DNA of 64,000 bases from Paraburkholderia monticola (GTDB lineage: Bacteria; Pseudomonadota; Gammaproteobacteria; Burkholderiales; Burkholderiaceae). The DNA is taken from assembly GCF_001580545.1 (NCBI RefSeq), contig NZ_LRBG01000004.1:124001-188000 (forward strand). The letters are read 5' to 3'. The position numbers and the translations under genes were made by a program. This document shows positions 56,205 to 64,000 of the stretch, in pieces. Position 1 is the first letter of the stretch; every line of letters starts with the position of its first letter. The notes under the pieces were generated by a model. It had not been told where the DNA came from. It made no database searches and saw only the letters and a list, made by a program, of their open reading frames with translations.

Positions 56205-56528
56205 GTTTCCTTCTTTGATACCGGGCGGGAGCCTGGCGAAAGACTAAAAGTTGGGCGAATCGTACGCCTCCCAATAAAAAGGTGCAACCAGATCGATAGA
56301 CTGGTTGCACCGCGTCGAGAGCCTTATCGGGCGCGGGTTTCCCGGCGACGGCCGACGGCCGGAGCGATGCGTTTGCGATCGGTACTTTCCCTGGCGTGAT
56401 TCTTTTTGAAATAAGCCTTATCAAACGACTTCGCGCGCCGATATACAGAAGCACGGCGACGGGTGGCCCGGCATAGCGGTTTTCGGGGCACGCTAAAAAG
56501 ATAAACGGGGTTCACGAGGGTTGGTGTG
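56205..56528. other. putA upstream region
   Basis: It contains the terminator-like hairpin at 56275-56311 and presumably the putA promoter and PutA operators, for which no clear repeats were seen. On the minus strand a short basic frame ends at 56324, just before the hairpin; it was not accepted as a gene. Confidence 0.35.
56275..56311 (-). terminator. Terminator-like hairpin in the putA leader
   Basis: Perfect 11-bp arms GGTGCAACCAG / CTGGTTGCACC around a nine-base loop are followed, on the minus strand, by TTTTTATT. It lies 71 bases before the putA start in the same direction, so it either ends an upstream transcript or attenuates putA. Confidence 0.7.
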
Positions 56529-56699
56529 ATGGAAAAGTGGCTGGTAATACTGGGCATCTGGGCGATGTGCGCAGCCTGCGCGGTGTTCTTCATTCGAGGT
56601 GCGACCGGCGGCTCGAATCGGCGGGAAGAGGAGAGCAAGCGCGCAAGCGCGGCCTCGCGTGGGTCGGCGGGAAAGACCCAGACCGCGCTGAACGACTGA
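56529..56699 (+). CDS. Small single-pass membrane protein
   Basis: Encodes 56 residues. The N-terminal half is one membrane helix (WLVILGIWAMCAACAVFFI) after MEK, and the C-terminal half is polar and charged (SNRREEESKRASAASRGS). The orientation is probably N-out or N-in with a cytosolic tail; this cannot be decided. A GAGG lies at suitable distance before the ATG. No family was recognised; similar tiny proteins are common in Burkholderia genomes. It is too short for most gene finders but its hydrophobic pattern and intact frame support it. Confidence 0.6.
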   Translation: MEKWLVILGIWAMCAACAVFFIRGATGGSNRREEESKRASAASRGSAGKTQTALND

Positions 56700-56821
56700 G
56701 ATCAGGAACGCGCAGGCGCCGGCTCGTGAGGCCGGATGCACGCACGCGTGCGTGCGCCTGCGACTGAATGGGCGCGGCAAGGCTGGCGCGCCAGGGTTGC
56801 GCCTGAACGGACGCTTTTGAG

Positions 56822-57100
56822 TCAGCGCGGCCCGAGCGGCGGCGCTATCGACTCGAACCGCCCGCAGACATCGCCGGGCGATACGAGCTGGTCGTGCAGA
56901 TGACACAGCCGGCTATCGGCGACACTCGCGCCGAACCCCGAACTGAACGCGACGAGCCCCGGGATGCGCTGCTCGAGCGCATCACGCTCCGCCACGCGAT
57001 GCAGGCAGGCGGCGCAGCACGGCGTGAGCGCTGTGCTGCTGGGCTGCACCGCGCCTATGTTGGTTGCCGCGCCGGCGCCACGATCCGTCAAGATTTTCAC
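56822..57100 (-). CDS. Small cysteine-containing protein downstream of yeiH
   Basis: Encodes 92 residues from a GTG at 57100, five bases after the stop of the YeiH-type gene. AAGG overlapping that stop can serve as ribosome site. The sequence has TPCCAACLHRVAERDALEQRI followed by PGLVAFSSGFGASVADSRLC and then HDQLVSPGDVCGRFE. The spaced cysteines (CC-x2-C, later two single Cys) and the His suggest metal binding. No family was recognised. The same frame is open upstream through the yeiH gene, but only the part after this GTG has protein-like composition. Translational coupling to yeiH is likely. Confidence 0.6.
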   Translation of the reverse strand: MKILTDRGAGAATNIGAVQPSSTALTPCCAACLHRVAERDALEQRIPGLVAFSSGFGASVADSRLCHLHDQLVSPGDVCGRFESIAPPLGPR

Positions 57101-57105
57101 TGGCC

Positions 57106-58536
57106 TTATCCCAGACTGTTCCAATACGACGCGAAGACATGCACGGACAGCACATAGCCGATCGCGATATTGACCACGACGCCCGCCGTGAACGCGAGGA
57201 ACGGCTTCAGACCGGTCGCGGCGAGTGAGCGGAAGCGCGTCGTCAGACCGATACTCAGAAAGCAGAACGTGAACGCCCACGTGCGCAGCACGGTGATCGG
57301 CGCGACGAACTCCGGCGTGACGACCTTGCGGTAATCGGCGAGCGAATAATGGCTCGCGATCCACGTGACCAACGCCGACGCGATCACGAAACCGATCACG
57401 AACTTCGGGAAACGCGCCCAGATCTCGCCGGCATTCGCACGCGCGCTGACGCCACTGTCCTGCGCTTCCCAGCGCGTCGTCGCGACGATCGCGAGCACGA
57501 AGGCCCAGATGCCGATCCAGATATCGCGGCCCACCACCTTCATCAGCGTGAACGCCTGCAACGACGCTTCCGGTGCGCCGGCGATCGCGCCTCCGGCTTG
57601 GTGCGCGAAATCGCCGTACGCCTGGGCGGCGGCGATGCCCGCGGCATCAGCGAACTCGGAGGTGCCGATCCACGCTCCGGCGATGGCCGTCGGCAGTCCG
57701 AGCGAGCGCGACGCGAACGGCAGCACGAAGATCATCACGATCGCCCATAGCACGACCAGCGTGATCGCCACCGACGCCTGCTCGCGCTTCGCCCGCACCG
57801 CGCCGGCAATCGCGATCGCCGCCGACACGCCGCACACCGCACCGCCGACGCCGAGCACCGCGGCAAAGCGCCGATCGAGCCCGAACGCGCGGGCAACGAG
57901 GAAGATCACGAAGAACGTCACCAGCGACACGATGCTCGCCTGCGCGACCGCTACCGGGCCAGCCCACACGAGCAGCGTGAACGGCAGCGTCGCGCCGAGC
58001 AGCACGATCCCGACCTTGATGTAAAACTCGACGCGCAACCCCGCCGCGAGCCACTCCGGCAGCGTGAAAACGTTCGACACGATCAGCCCGAGCGCGAGCG
58101 CGACGAGCGGCGGCTCGAGGTTGTACTTCGACGCGTTGACCCACGCGCCGAGCGTCAGGATCAGCGCGGAAGCGACGAAGACGACGAGGAACGCGGCCAG
58201 AAACGCGCCGACGCGCTGCCTGAGCAGCGCGACGCTCGCGCCGAACAGCACCGCGAAGGTCACGAATAGCGCGACGTAGTTGGGCAGATGCTTACCGATG
58301 TCCTGCCCGGCTTGCGCAAGGCTCGACCATTTGGCCGGCGCAACCGCGAGCCACTTGATGCTGCTGCCCGACGCGAAAAGCGCCCACGCAATGACGATCA
58401 CGAGCAGGCCGACACCAGCGGCGAGCCAGTCTTCGGTCAGCGAAAAACCGCTGCCCCGCTCGGTTTGCGCGTTTTGTGTACCTTGCCGCTGCCCCGGCGC
58501 GGCGCCCGCCGGCACGGAGTGATGGGTGTCGCTCAT
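57106..58536 (-). CDS. YeiH-family putative exporter membrane protein
   Basis: Encodes 476 residues, longer than the usual 350 of YeiH proteins because of an N-terminal cytosolic stretch and extra helices (residues 1-about 130). The conserved core begins EPPLVALALGLIVSN and includes GLRVEFYIKVGIVLLGATL, VGGAVCGVSAAIAIAGAV and AITLVVLWAIVMIFVLPF. These mark the PSE (putative sulfate exporter) family of UPF0324 type. About 12 membrane helices are expected. The C-terminal half contains the family's FLSIGLTTRFRSL. Its real substrate is not established; sulfate or sulfite has been proposed. It is followed closely by a small Cys-rich gene. Confidence 0.87.
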   Translation of the reverse strand: MSDTHHSVPAGAAPGQRQGTQNAQTERGSGFSLTEDWLAAGVGLLVIVIAWALFASGSSIKWLAVAPAKWSSLAQAGQDIGKHLPNYVALFVTFAVLFGASVALLRQRVGAFLAAFLVVFVASALILTLGAWVNASKYNLEPPLVALALGLIVSNVFTLPEWLAAGLRVEFYIKVGIVLLGATLPFTLLVWAGPVAVAQASIVSLVTFFVIFLVARAFGLDRRFAAVLGVGGAVCGVSAAIAIAGAVRAKREQASVAITLVVLWAIVMIFVLPFASRSLGLPTAIAGAWIGTSEFADAAGIAAAQAYGDFAHQAGGAIAGAPEASLQAFTLMKVVGRDIWIGIWAFVLAIVATTRWEAQDSGVSARANAGEIWARFPKFVIGFVIASALVTWIASHYSLADYRKVVTPEFVAPITVLRTWAFTFCFLSIGLTTRFRSLAATGLKPFLAFTAGVVVNIAIGYVLSVHVFASYWNSLG

Positions 58537-58704
58537 TGCAATGCCCCGAGAAAGTTGAGTGGCATCGGCGCGAAATTATTGTCGTTTAGCCCCAAGATGC
58601 GCCGATTTCGCGACTATAGGCGAGCGCCATCGCAAAACGAAACGATCATTCGCTCTATGGATATGACGCAAAGAAGTATGGCGGGCGTGATCTGCCCGGT
58701 GGCG

Positions 58705-60987
58705 TCAGATGTCGAGTGGATCGACTTCGAGGTTCCAGCGCAACACACCTTTGAGCGCGCGCAATAGCGGTTGCCAGGCGCGCAGCGTGGCCTGCAGCGC
58801 GGCGCGCGACGCGCTTTCGATCAGCAACTGCGCGCGATGCACATGCATGACCTTGACGATCGTGAGCGGCACCGCATCGTAGACGGTCACACGGCCGGCG
58901 GCTGGAATCTGCACGAGCTCCGCCGCGGCCTGCTGCAGAAACGCGAGCGCGGCTTCGAGCGTGCGGCCTTCGGCGCGCAGCAGCGCCTGATAGACGAACG
59001 GCGGCAGATGCGTATCGCGCCGCTCGGCGAGCGTCGCATTGGCGAAGCCGACGTAGTCCTGACGGCCCAGCGCGTGATAAAGCGCGTGTCGCGGATAGCG
59101 CGTTTGCACCAGCACTTCGCCCGGCAGACCGGCGCGGCCCGCGCGGCCGCTCACCTGCATCAGCTGCGCGAACAGGCGCTCGCTTGCTCGGAAATCATGC
59201 GAGAAGAGCGCGGTATCGGCATTCAGCACGCCAACCAGTGAGACGCGCTGAAAATCGTGTCCCTTCGCGATCATCTGCGTGCCGACCAAGATATCGACCT
59301 CGCCCGCGTGCACGTCCGAGAACAGTGCCTGAGCGCTGCCCTTGCGACGCGTGCTGTCGGCGTCGATACGCAGCACTCGGGCACCCGGCACCGCGCTCGC
59401 GAGCGTTTCCTCGACGCGCTGCGTGCCGCGCCCAAGCGGCGCGATATCGACGTTGCCGCACTCCGGGCAAGAACGCGGGATGCGAGACTCCCAGCCGCAG
59501 TGATGGCAGCGCAGCGCGCGTTCGGGCTTGTGCAACACGACGTAGGCGCTGCAGCGTGGACAGCCGGCCACCCAGCCGCACGCATCGCACGCGAGTTGCG
59601 GCGCGTAGCCGCGACGGTTCAGGAACACGAGGCTCTGCTCACCGCGTTCGAGGCGCATCTTCAGCGCGGCGATCAACGGGCCTGACAATCCTTCGATCGA
59701 CGCTCGCCCGCGCCGACGCTCCTCTTCGAGGTCGACGAGCCGCACGGTCGGCAAGACGGCATCGGCGACGGCCCGGCGGGACAGCGTGAGCCGCTTGTAG
59801 CGGCCCTGGTCGGCCTGCCACCAGCTCTCAAGCGACGGCGTCGCCGAACCGAGCACGACCGGCACGCCGAGTTGCTTCGCCCGATAGATCGCCAGATCGC
59901 GTGCCGAATAGCGCAAACCCTCCTGCTGCTTGTAGGCCGGATCGTGCTCCTCGTCGACGACGATGATCGCCAACTGCGGCAAGGACGCCAGCACCGCGAG
60001 GCGCGTGCCGAGCACGATGCGCGCGCGGCCGGTGTGCGCGGCAAACCAGTTGCGCGCGCGTTCGCCTTCGGCGAGACCGCTGTGCAGCGTGACGATCGCG
60101 CTGTCGTCGAGCGCGGCGAAGCGCGCGCGGAACGCCGTCTCGAACTGCGGCGTCAGGTTGATTTCCGGCACCAGAACGAGCGCCTGTGCGTCGGGCTTCG
60201 CGGCCAGAATGCCGGCGAGCGCGCGCAGGTACACCTCGGTCTTGCCACTGCCCGTCACGCCGTGCAGCAGGAACGGCGCGAAGCCCTCGGCGTCGCGAAT
60301 CGCTTCGACGGCGCTGGCCTGTTCGTCGGTGAGTGTCGGGAGCGCCGGCGCGGGTGCGTCCGGCGAAGACGCGGCGGCGGGCAGCGCGGCGGCGTCGATC
60401 ACGTCGAGCGTCACCCAGCCTGCCGCCTGCCACGTATCGAGGGTCGCCAGGGCCTTCGGATGGAGCGCGCGGGCATCGGGGGCTAGCAGGAAGTCGGTGT
60501 CGGCGAGTGCCTGCGCGAGCTTTCTGAGCGCCGTCGCGCGGGTGGGCAATGTGGCGGGCAACGTCGCGCGCCCCTCTGGCGTCAGCCGATAGCGTTCTTC
60601 CGGCGCGAACAGCCGCGACCAGCGCGACGCGTCGCGCAGCGCCTGCGGCAGCGCGGGCAACGCCACCTCGCCGAGACCGCGTTGATAGTAGTCCGCCGCG
60701 AATGCAGCGAGCGCGAGCCAGTGCGCCGACACCGGCGGGCACGTGGTGCAGACCTTATCCACATCCCGCAGCCGCTCGGCCGGTACGTCGCTGTGAGCAG
60801 CCACTTCGCAGACGAGCCCCACCACATGCCGCTTGCCGAATGGCACGCTAACGAGAGAGCCCACTATGGCCGCTTCGGATGTGTCGGAGCGGTAGTCGAA
60901 CAGGGTCGGCAGCGGATGGTCCAGCGCGACGCGGACGAACACTTCGCTCACGCGGCTTGGCGCAGAGGTTGAGTTGCCGCGAGACAC
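58705..60987 (-). CDS. priA: Primosomal replication protein N' (PriA helicase)
   Basis: Encodes 760 residues. PriA recognises stalled replication forks and reloads DnaB. The N-terminal 3'-DNA-binding domain reads VRVALDHPLPTLFDYR. Walker A is LHGVTGSGKTEVYLRA, and the DEEH box is VVDEEHDPAYKQQEG. The zinc-binding insertion has CDACGWVAGCPRC, CHHCGWE and CPECGN. Helicase motifs V-VI (GTQMIAKGHDF, QVSGRAGRAG) follow. The start is a GTG; it fits the family N-terminus. It is leftward, downstream of hemE. Confidence 0.96.
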   Translation of the reverse strand: MSRGNSTSAPSRVSEVFVRVALDHPLPTLFDYRSDTSEAAIVGSLVSVPFGKRHVVGLVCEVAAHSDVPAERLRDVDKVCTTCPPVSAHWLALAAFAADYYQRGLGEVALPALPQALRDASRWSRLFAPEERYRLTPEGRATLPATLPTRATALRKLAQALADTDFLLAPDARALHPKALATLDTWQAAGWVTLDVIDAAALPAAASSPDAPAPALPTLTDEQASAVEAIRDAEGFAPFLLHGVTGSGKTEVYLRALAGILAAKPDAQALVLVPEINLTPQFETAFRARFAALDDSAIVTLHSGLAEGERARNWFAAHTGRARIVLGTRLAVLASLPQLAIIVVDEEHDPAYKQQEGLRYSARDLAIYRAKQLGVPVVLGSATPSLESWWQADQGRYKRLTLSRRAVADAVLPTVRLVDLEEERRRGRASIEGLSGPLIAALKMRLERGEQSLVFLNRRGYAPQLACDACGWVAGCPRCSAYVVLHKPERALRCHHCGWESRIPRSCPECGNVDIAPLGRGTQRVEETLASAVPGARVLRIDADSTRRKGSAQALFSDVHAGEVDILVGTQMIAKGHDFQRVSLVGVLNADTALFSHDFRASERLFAQLMQVSGRAGRAGLPGEVLVQTRYPRHALYHALGRQDYVGFANATLAERRDTHLPPFVYQALLRAEGRTLEAALAFLQQAAAELVQIPAAGRVTVYDAVPLTIVKVMHVHRAQLLIESASRAALQATLRAWQPLLRALKGVLRWNLEVDPLDI

Positions 60988-61416
60988 AGCGGCGTCGTGG
61001 GATGGTCCGCACGGGACGCGAGGCTCTCGAAGTTAAAGTAAAACTTCAATTTCGCCGCTAAGTTTTGGATTCGGCTGAAGAATTGCACTCGGTTCGTGGG
61101 CCTGTGGATAACTTTGTTGAGAACTTCGCTCCAACGGGCTGCAAACGGCGTCGCGACGGCCTTGTGTGGGCTTTCGCACATTTCACCGGGCTCCTCGCAA
61201 ACCCTTGTCGGACAAGGCTTAGATCAAATGCGCCCAGTCTTTGCAAGGGTCGGGGCACGATTAAAGCCTCTACCGCGCCGCAGCGTGGGGAATGTGCATA
61301 AGTCAAGCCTTGACAATCACAAGACCGCCATCTGACGGCCTCTGCGGGGAACCTTCGTCCTTAGGCCGAGAGCCCAATTCGCTGCAGCGCAACAAAAAAC
61401 GGTAACGATTACAACG
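60988..61416. other. Intergenic region between hemE and priA
   Basis: No gene was recognised. It must hold the priA promoter, since hemE ends 430 bases upstream. A perfect DnaA box (61103-61111) lies in it, and the short frames across it are not credible. Above-average AT content is seen near 61040-61070. Confidence 0.4.
61103..61111. promoter_or_regulatory. Consensus DnaA box upstream of priA
   Basis: TGTGGATAA is the exact reverse complement of the DnaA box TTATCCACA. Another exact copy lies inside priA at 60755-60763. A 9-mer can occur by chance, so DnaA control of priA is only a possibility. Confidence 0.4.
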
Positions 61417-62517
61417 TCACACAGGGGTATGCGCGCCGCTTCGAATAGCGCGACTGTGGCGATGCACTTCATCGACCAGTTCGGCGACATGCTCTGGCGG
61501 TGTGAACTGTGAAATGCCGTGACCGAGATTGAAAACGTGCCCCGGATGATTGCCGAAGCTGTCGAGCACCGCGCGCGCTTCCATGCGAATCGCGGCGGGC
61601 GGCGCAAACAGTACGGACGGATCGATGTTGCCCTGAAGCGCCACCTTCGCGCCGACACGTTCGCGCGCCTTACCCAGATTCACGGTCCAGTCGAGGCCCA
61701 CGGCGTCGACGCCGCTTGCCGCGATTTCGTCGAGCCACAGGCCGCCGCCCTTCGTGAAGGCGATCACAGGCACTTTTTCGCCGTCGTGCTCGCGTTTGAG
61801 CTGACTGACCACCTGCTCGATGTAGCGCAGCGAAAAGCGCTGATAGACGCCGTCGGCAAGCGCTCCGCCCCACGTGTCGAAAATCATTACGGCTTGCGCG
61901 CCGGCTTCGATTTGCGCGTTCAGGTAGGCGGCGACCGAGCGCGCGTTGATCTCGAGAATCCGCTGCAGCAGATCAGGACGCGCATACAGCATCGATTTGA
62001 CCGTGCGGAAGTCGGCCGAGCCGCCGCCTTCGACCATGTAGCACGCGAGCGTCCACGGACTGCCTGAGAAGCCGATCAGGGGCACGCGCTGGCGGCCTTG
62101 CGCGTCCTTCAGCGCCGAGCGGATTTCACGCACGGCGTCGGTCACGTAGCGCAGTGTCGCGTCGATGTCGGGCACCGCCAGGCGCGCGACGTCGTCTTCA
62201 GTGCGCACCGGACGCGCAAACTTCGGACCCTCGCCGTTGACGAACTCGAGACCGAGGCCCATCGCGTCGGGCACGGTCAGGATGTCGGAAAACAGGATCG
62301 CGGCGTCGAGCGGATAGCGATCGAGCGGCTGCAACGTGACTTCCGTCGCGAAAGCCGGGTTCTTCGCGAGGCCGAGGAAACTGCCCGCGCGGCCGCGCGT
62401 GGCGTTGTATTCCGGCAGATAGCGGCCCGCCTGACGCATCAGCCAGATTGGCGTGTAGTCGGTCGGCTGGCGCAGCAGCGCGCGCAGGAAAGTGTCGTTC
62501 AGGAGTTGATGGGCCAC
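61417..62517 (-). CDS. hemE: Uroporphyrinogen decarboxylase
   Basis: Encodes 366 residues. It removes four carboxyl groups from uroporphyrinogen III in haem biosynthesis. The N-terminal signature [18 protein letters not shown] and the second motif [16 protein letters not shown] are near-canonical. [10 protein letters not shown] and [19 protein letters not shown] are typical of the barrel end. The chosen start is a GTG giving [14 protein letters not shown], matching family N-termini. It is leftward and upstream of priA, an arrangement common in beta-proteobacteria. Confidence 0.97.
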   Translation of the reverse strand: MAHQLLNDTFLRALLRQPTDYTPIWLMRQAGRYLPEYNATRGRAGSFLGLAKNPAFATEVTLQPLDRYPLDAAILFSDILTVPDAMGLGLEFVNGEGPKFARPVRTEDDVARLAVPDIDATLRYVTDAVREIRSALKDAQGRQRVPLIGFSGSPWTLACYMVEGGGSADFRTVKSMLYARPDLLQRILEINARSVAAYLNAQIEAGAQAVMIFDTWGGALADGVYQRFSLRYIEQVVSQLKREHDGEKVPVIAFTKGGGLWLDEIAASGVDAVGLDWTVNLGKARERVGAKVALQGNIDPSVLFAPPAAIRMEARAVLDSFGNHPGHVFNLGHGISQFTPPEHVAELVDEVHRHSRAIRSGAHTPV

Positions 62518-62793
62518 GTTGCGTGCGACTGGAGAGCGGAGGACAAGCGAGCATTTTACCGGACGCGGCTCAGGACATCGCGTGTGGCGGGGTAATCATT
62601 GTGGCGACGACGCGTCTCGCGAAGCGGATGGGGAGCCGCTAGCCCGCCCCTGGAAAACCGGCAACCCGCCAGGCGCGGTGGGCTGTCTCGCGCTACCCGG
62701 TTCGCCCTGGCTGAACGGCGGATGTTCAAGCCGGCGCTGTCAAGCTACTATCCGACAGCCTTACCAACCAATAACACACCACAAGGAGACTTG

Positions 62794-63585
62794 ATGAAGA
62801 AGGCAGCACTCGCAATGCTCGGCGCGCTCGCCGGCGTCCTGATGCATGTCGGCGTGGCCAGCGCGCAAAACGCCGCGGCCGCGCCGTCCAGGCTCGACGA
62901 CATCATCAGCCGGGGCACGCTGCGCGCCTGCACGACCGGCGACTACAAGCCGTACTCGTTCTTGAGGAGCGATGGTCAGTTCGAGGGCATCGATATCGAC
63001 ATGGCGGAGTCGCTCGCGAAGTCGCTCGGCGTGAAGGTCGAAATCGTCAAGACGTCGTGGTCGAACCTGATGAACGACTTCGTCGCGAAGTGCGACATCG
63101 GCATTGGCGGCGTGTCGCCAACGCTCGAGCGCCAGAAGCACGCGTTCTTCACGCAGGCTTACATGATCGACGGCAAGACGCCGATCGTCCGCTGCGACGA
63201 CGTCAACAAATATCAGACGGTCGCGCAGATCGATCAACCGTCCACGCGAGTGATCGTCAACCCGGGCGGCACCAACGAGAAATTCGCGAAGCAATATTTC
63301 CCCCATGCGAACGTGACCGTTTATCCGGACAACGTGACGATCTTCAAGCAGATTCTTGCAGGCAAGGCCGACGTGATGGTGACGGACGCGTCGGAGACCC
63401 TGCTGCAACAGAAGCTGAATCCGGGCCTGTGCTCGGTGCATCCGGACAAGCCGTTCCAGTATGGCGAAAAGGCATGGCTGCTGCCCCGCGGCGACGTCGC
63501 GTTCCAGCAGTACGTCGATCAGTGGCTGCATCTCGCGCGAGCGACCGGCGAGTATCAGGCCATTTCGGATAAGTGGCTGAAATAG
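62794..63585 (+). CDS. Periplasmic PheC-like cyclohexadienyl dehydratase / solute-binding protein
   Basis: Encodes 263 residues. A signal peptide of about 25 residues ends ASA. The mature protein is a type II periplasmic binding fold: RGTLRACTTGDYKPYSF, IDIDMAESLAKSLGVKVEIV, VNPGGTNEKFAKQYFP, TVYPDNVTIFKQILAGKADVMVTD. The TTGDYKPY start, the VNPGGTNEKFA block and the DKPFQYGEKAWLLPR block closely resemble, from memory, Pseudomonas aeruginosa PheC, which makes phenylpyruvate or phenylalanine from prephenate or arogenate in the periplasm. An amino-acid ABC binding protein is the alternative, but no permease genes are adjacent. AAGGAG lies six bases before the ATG. Confidence 0.82.
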   Translation: MKKAALAMLGALAGVLMHVGVASAQNAAAAPSRLDDIISRGTLRACTTGDYKPYSFLRSDGQFEGIDIDMAESLAKSLGVKVEIVKTSWSNLMNDFVAKCDIGIGGVSPTLERQKHAFFTQAYMIDGKTPIVRCDDVNKYQTVAQIDQPSTRVIVNPGGTNEKFAKQYFPHANVTVYPDNVTIFKQILAGKADVMVTDASETLLQQKLNPGLCSVHPDKPFQYGEKAWLLPRGDVAFQQYVDQWLHLARATGEYQAISDKWLK

Positions 63586-64000
63586 GGGCACTGCCGCACT
63601 GCAGGCTGACCGTGGCGGTTTGTTGCGACAAGGCATGGGCGGCCTGCGCAACCCGGACGCTTTTATGCCGAGCCGACAAGATGATGTAACCAAGGGCGAC
63701 GTCGTCGGCTCGAAACCCTGATCTGATCGGATTTATGGATGGATCATTCGCCCCTTTTTATAGGGGATGATTCGGCGCGTGGCTTGCGACATTCGACCGC
63801 CGGCTTTCTCCAACTTGCGACGTATTTCGGGGCAGGGTCGCAACTCTTGTAACAACGGGGATGCGCTGCTCGAATGGTGCACATGCAACCATTTCATGCC
63901 GAATGCGCACCCTAATTTGCACCGCGATATGCGTCGCGAATGGCATCAATCATGCGTATGAAATTGCGTCGCAGTCATCGGTAATAATTGCTTCTTGATA
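63586..64000. other. Downstream intergenic region at window end
   Basis: No gene was recognised. An imperfect inverted repeat around 63746-63773 (ATCATTCGCCCC against GGGGATGATTCGG) may be a weak terminator or operator. The last 50 bases are AT-rich and could be a promoter for a gene beyond the window. Confidence 0.3.

Noticed and set aside
53511-56399. Long open frame on the plus strand opposite putA
   Set aside because: GC-rich genes leave long antisense open frames. The translation is Arg/His/Asp-rich without any domain, while putA on the other strand is complete and intact.
56324-56515. Short basic frame on the minus strand ending just before the putA leader hairpin
   Set aside because: The Lys/Arg-rich translation is curious and its position before a terminator is suggestive, but only distant or GTG starts are available and no ribosome site is seen.

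Overview
The window reads as a stretch of a Burkholderiaceae main chromosome, most likely Burkholderia or Paraburkholderia. The base composition is GC-rich with strong G/C third-position bias. The gene order flhDC-motAB, a group 4 glycosyltransferase, an H-NS-like gene, aqpZ, an isolated rpsU and fliC-fliD-fliT is the arrangement familiar from that family. A tandem glycine riboswitch ahead of gcvT-gcvH-gcvP and a trifunctional putA fit the same assignment. No insertion sequence, phage, plasmid or CRISPR feature is visible.

Layout. 1-2.6 kb: leftward flagellar master operon flhD-flhC-motA-motB (motB is cut by the window edge), with a long leader holding two adjacent perfect palindromes. 3-10.7 kb: housekeeping and small genes (glycosyltransferase, H-NS-like protein, aquaporin, histidine phosphatase, a secreted His-rich protein, HAD phosphatase, glucosamine-type kinase, 3-methyladenine glycosylase, a short unknown, rpsU). 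11-12 kb: aldo/keto reductase.

12.4-29.3 kb: a flagellin glycosylation island and the most interesting part of the window. A rightward gene encodes a protein of about 1,630 residues with two complete TPR plus O-GlcNAc-transferase-like (GT41) modules and a C-terminal GT2-like domain. It converges on a tightly packed leftward operon of 12 genes: a GT2 glycosyltransferase sharing that same C-terminal domain, a VioA-type sugar aminotransferase, an acyl carrier protein, a ketoacyl synthase III, a ketoacyl reductase, a PglD-like acyltransferase, two Rieske oxygenases, two FkbM methyltransferases with unusual N-terminal domains, a PAPS-type sulfotransferase and a second hexapeptide acyltransferase. 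The operon ends next to fliC-fliD-fliT (29.6-32.9 kb). The inferred product is a 4-amino-4,6-dideoxyglucose (viosamine) glycan that is N-acylated by an ACP-borne hydroxyacyl group, methylated, oxidised and possibly sulfated, then placed on flagellin. Flagellin glycosylation by viosamine derivatives next to fliCD is known in Burkholderia and Pseudomonas. The sulfotransferase, paired Rieske enzymes and doubled GT41 architecture are what look unusual.

33-41 kb: LysR regulator and EamA transporter, TauE/SafE permease, a fragment of a short-chain dehydrogenase beside tRNA-Arg(CCG), dihaem cytochrome c5, Rep helicase, a Gfo/Idh/MocA oxidoreductase and a small lipoprotein. 41.4-51 kb: glycine and serine catabolism, with a glycine riboswitch in which each aptamer is followed by a terminator-like hairpin, then gcvT-gcvH-gcvP, an alginate-lyase-like secreted protein, L-serine dehydratase and a ThDP enzyme of the acetolactate synthase type. 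51-56.2 kb: a branched-chain amino-acid binding protein and PutA, preceded by a terminator-like leader hairpin. 56.5-64 kb: a 56-residue membrane protein, a YeiH-type exporter with a small Cys-rich partner, PriA, HemE and a periplasmic PheC-like dehydratase or binding protein.
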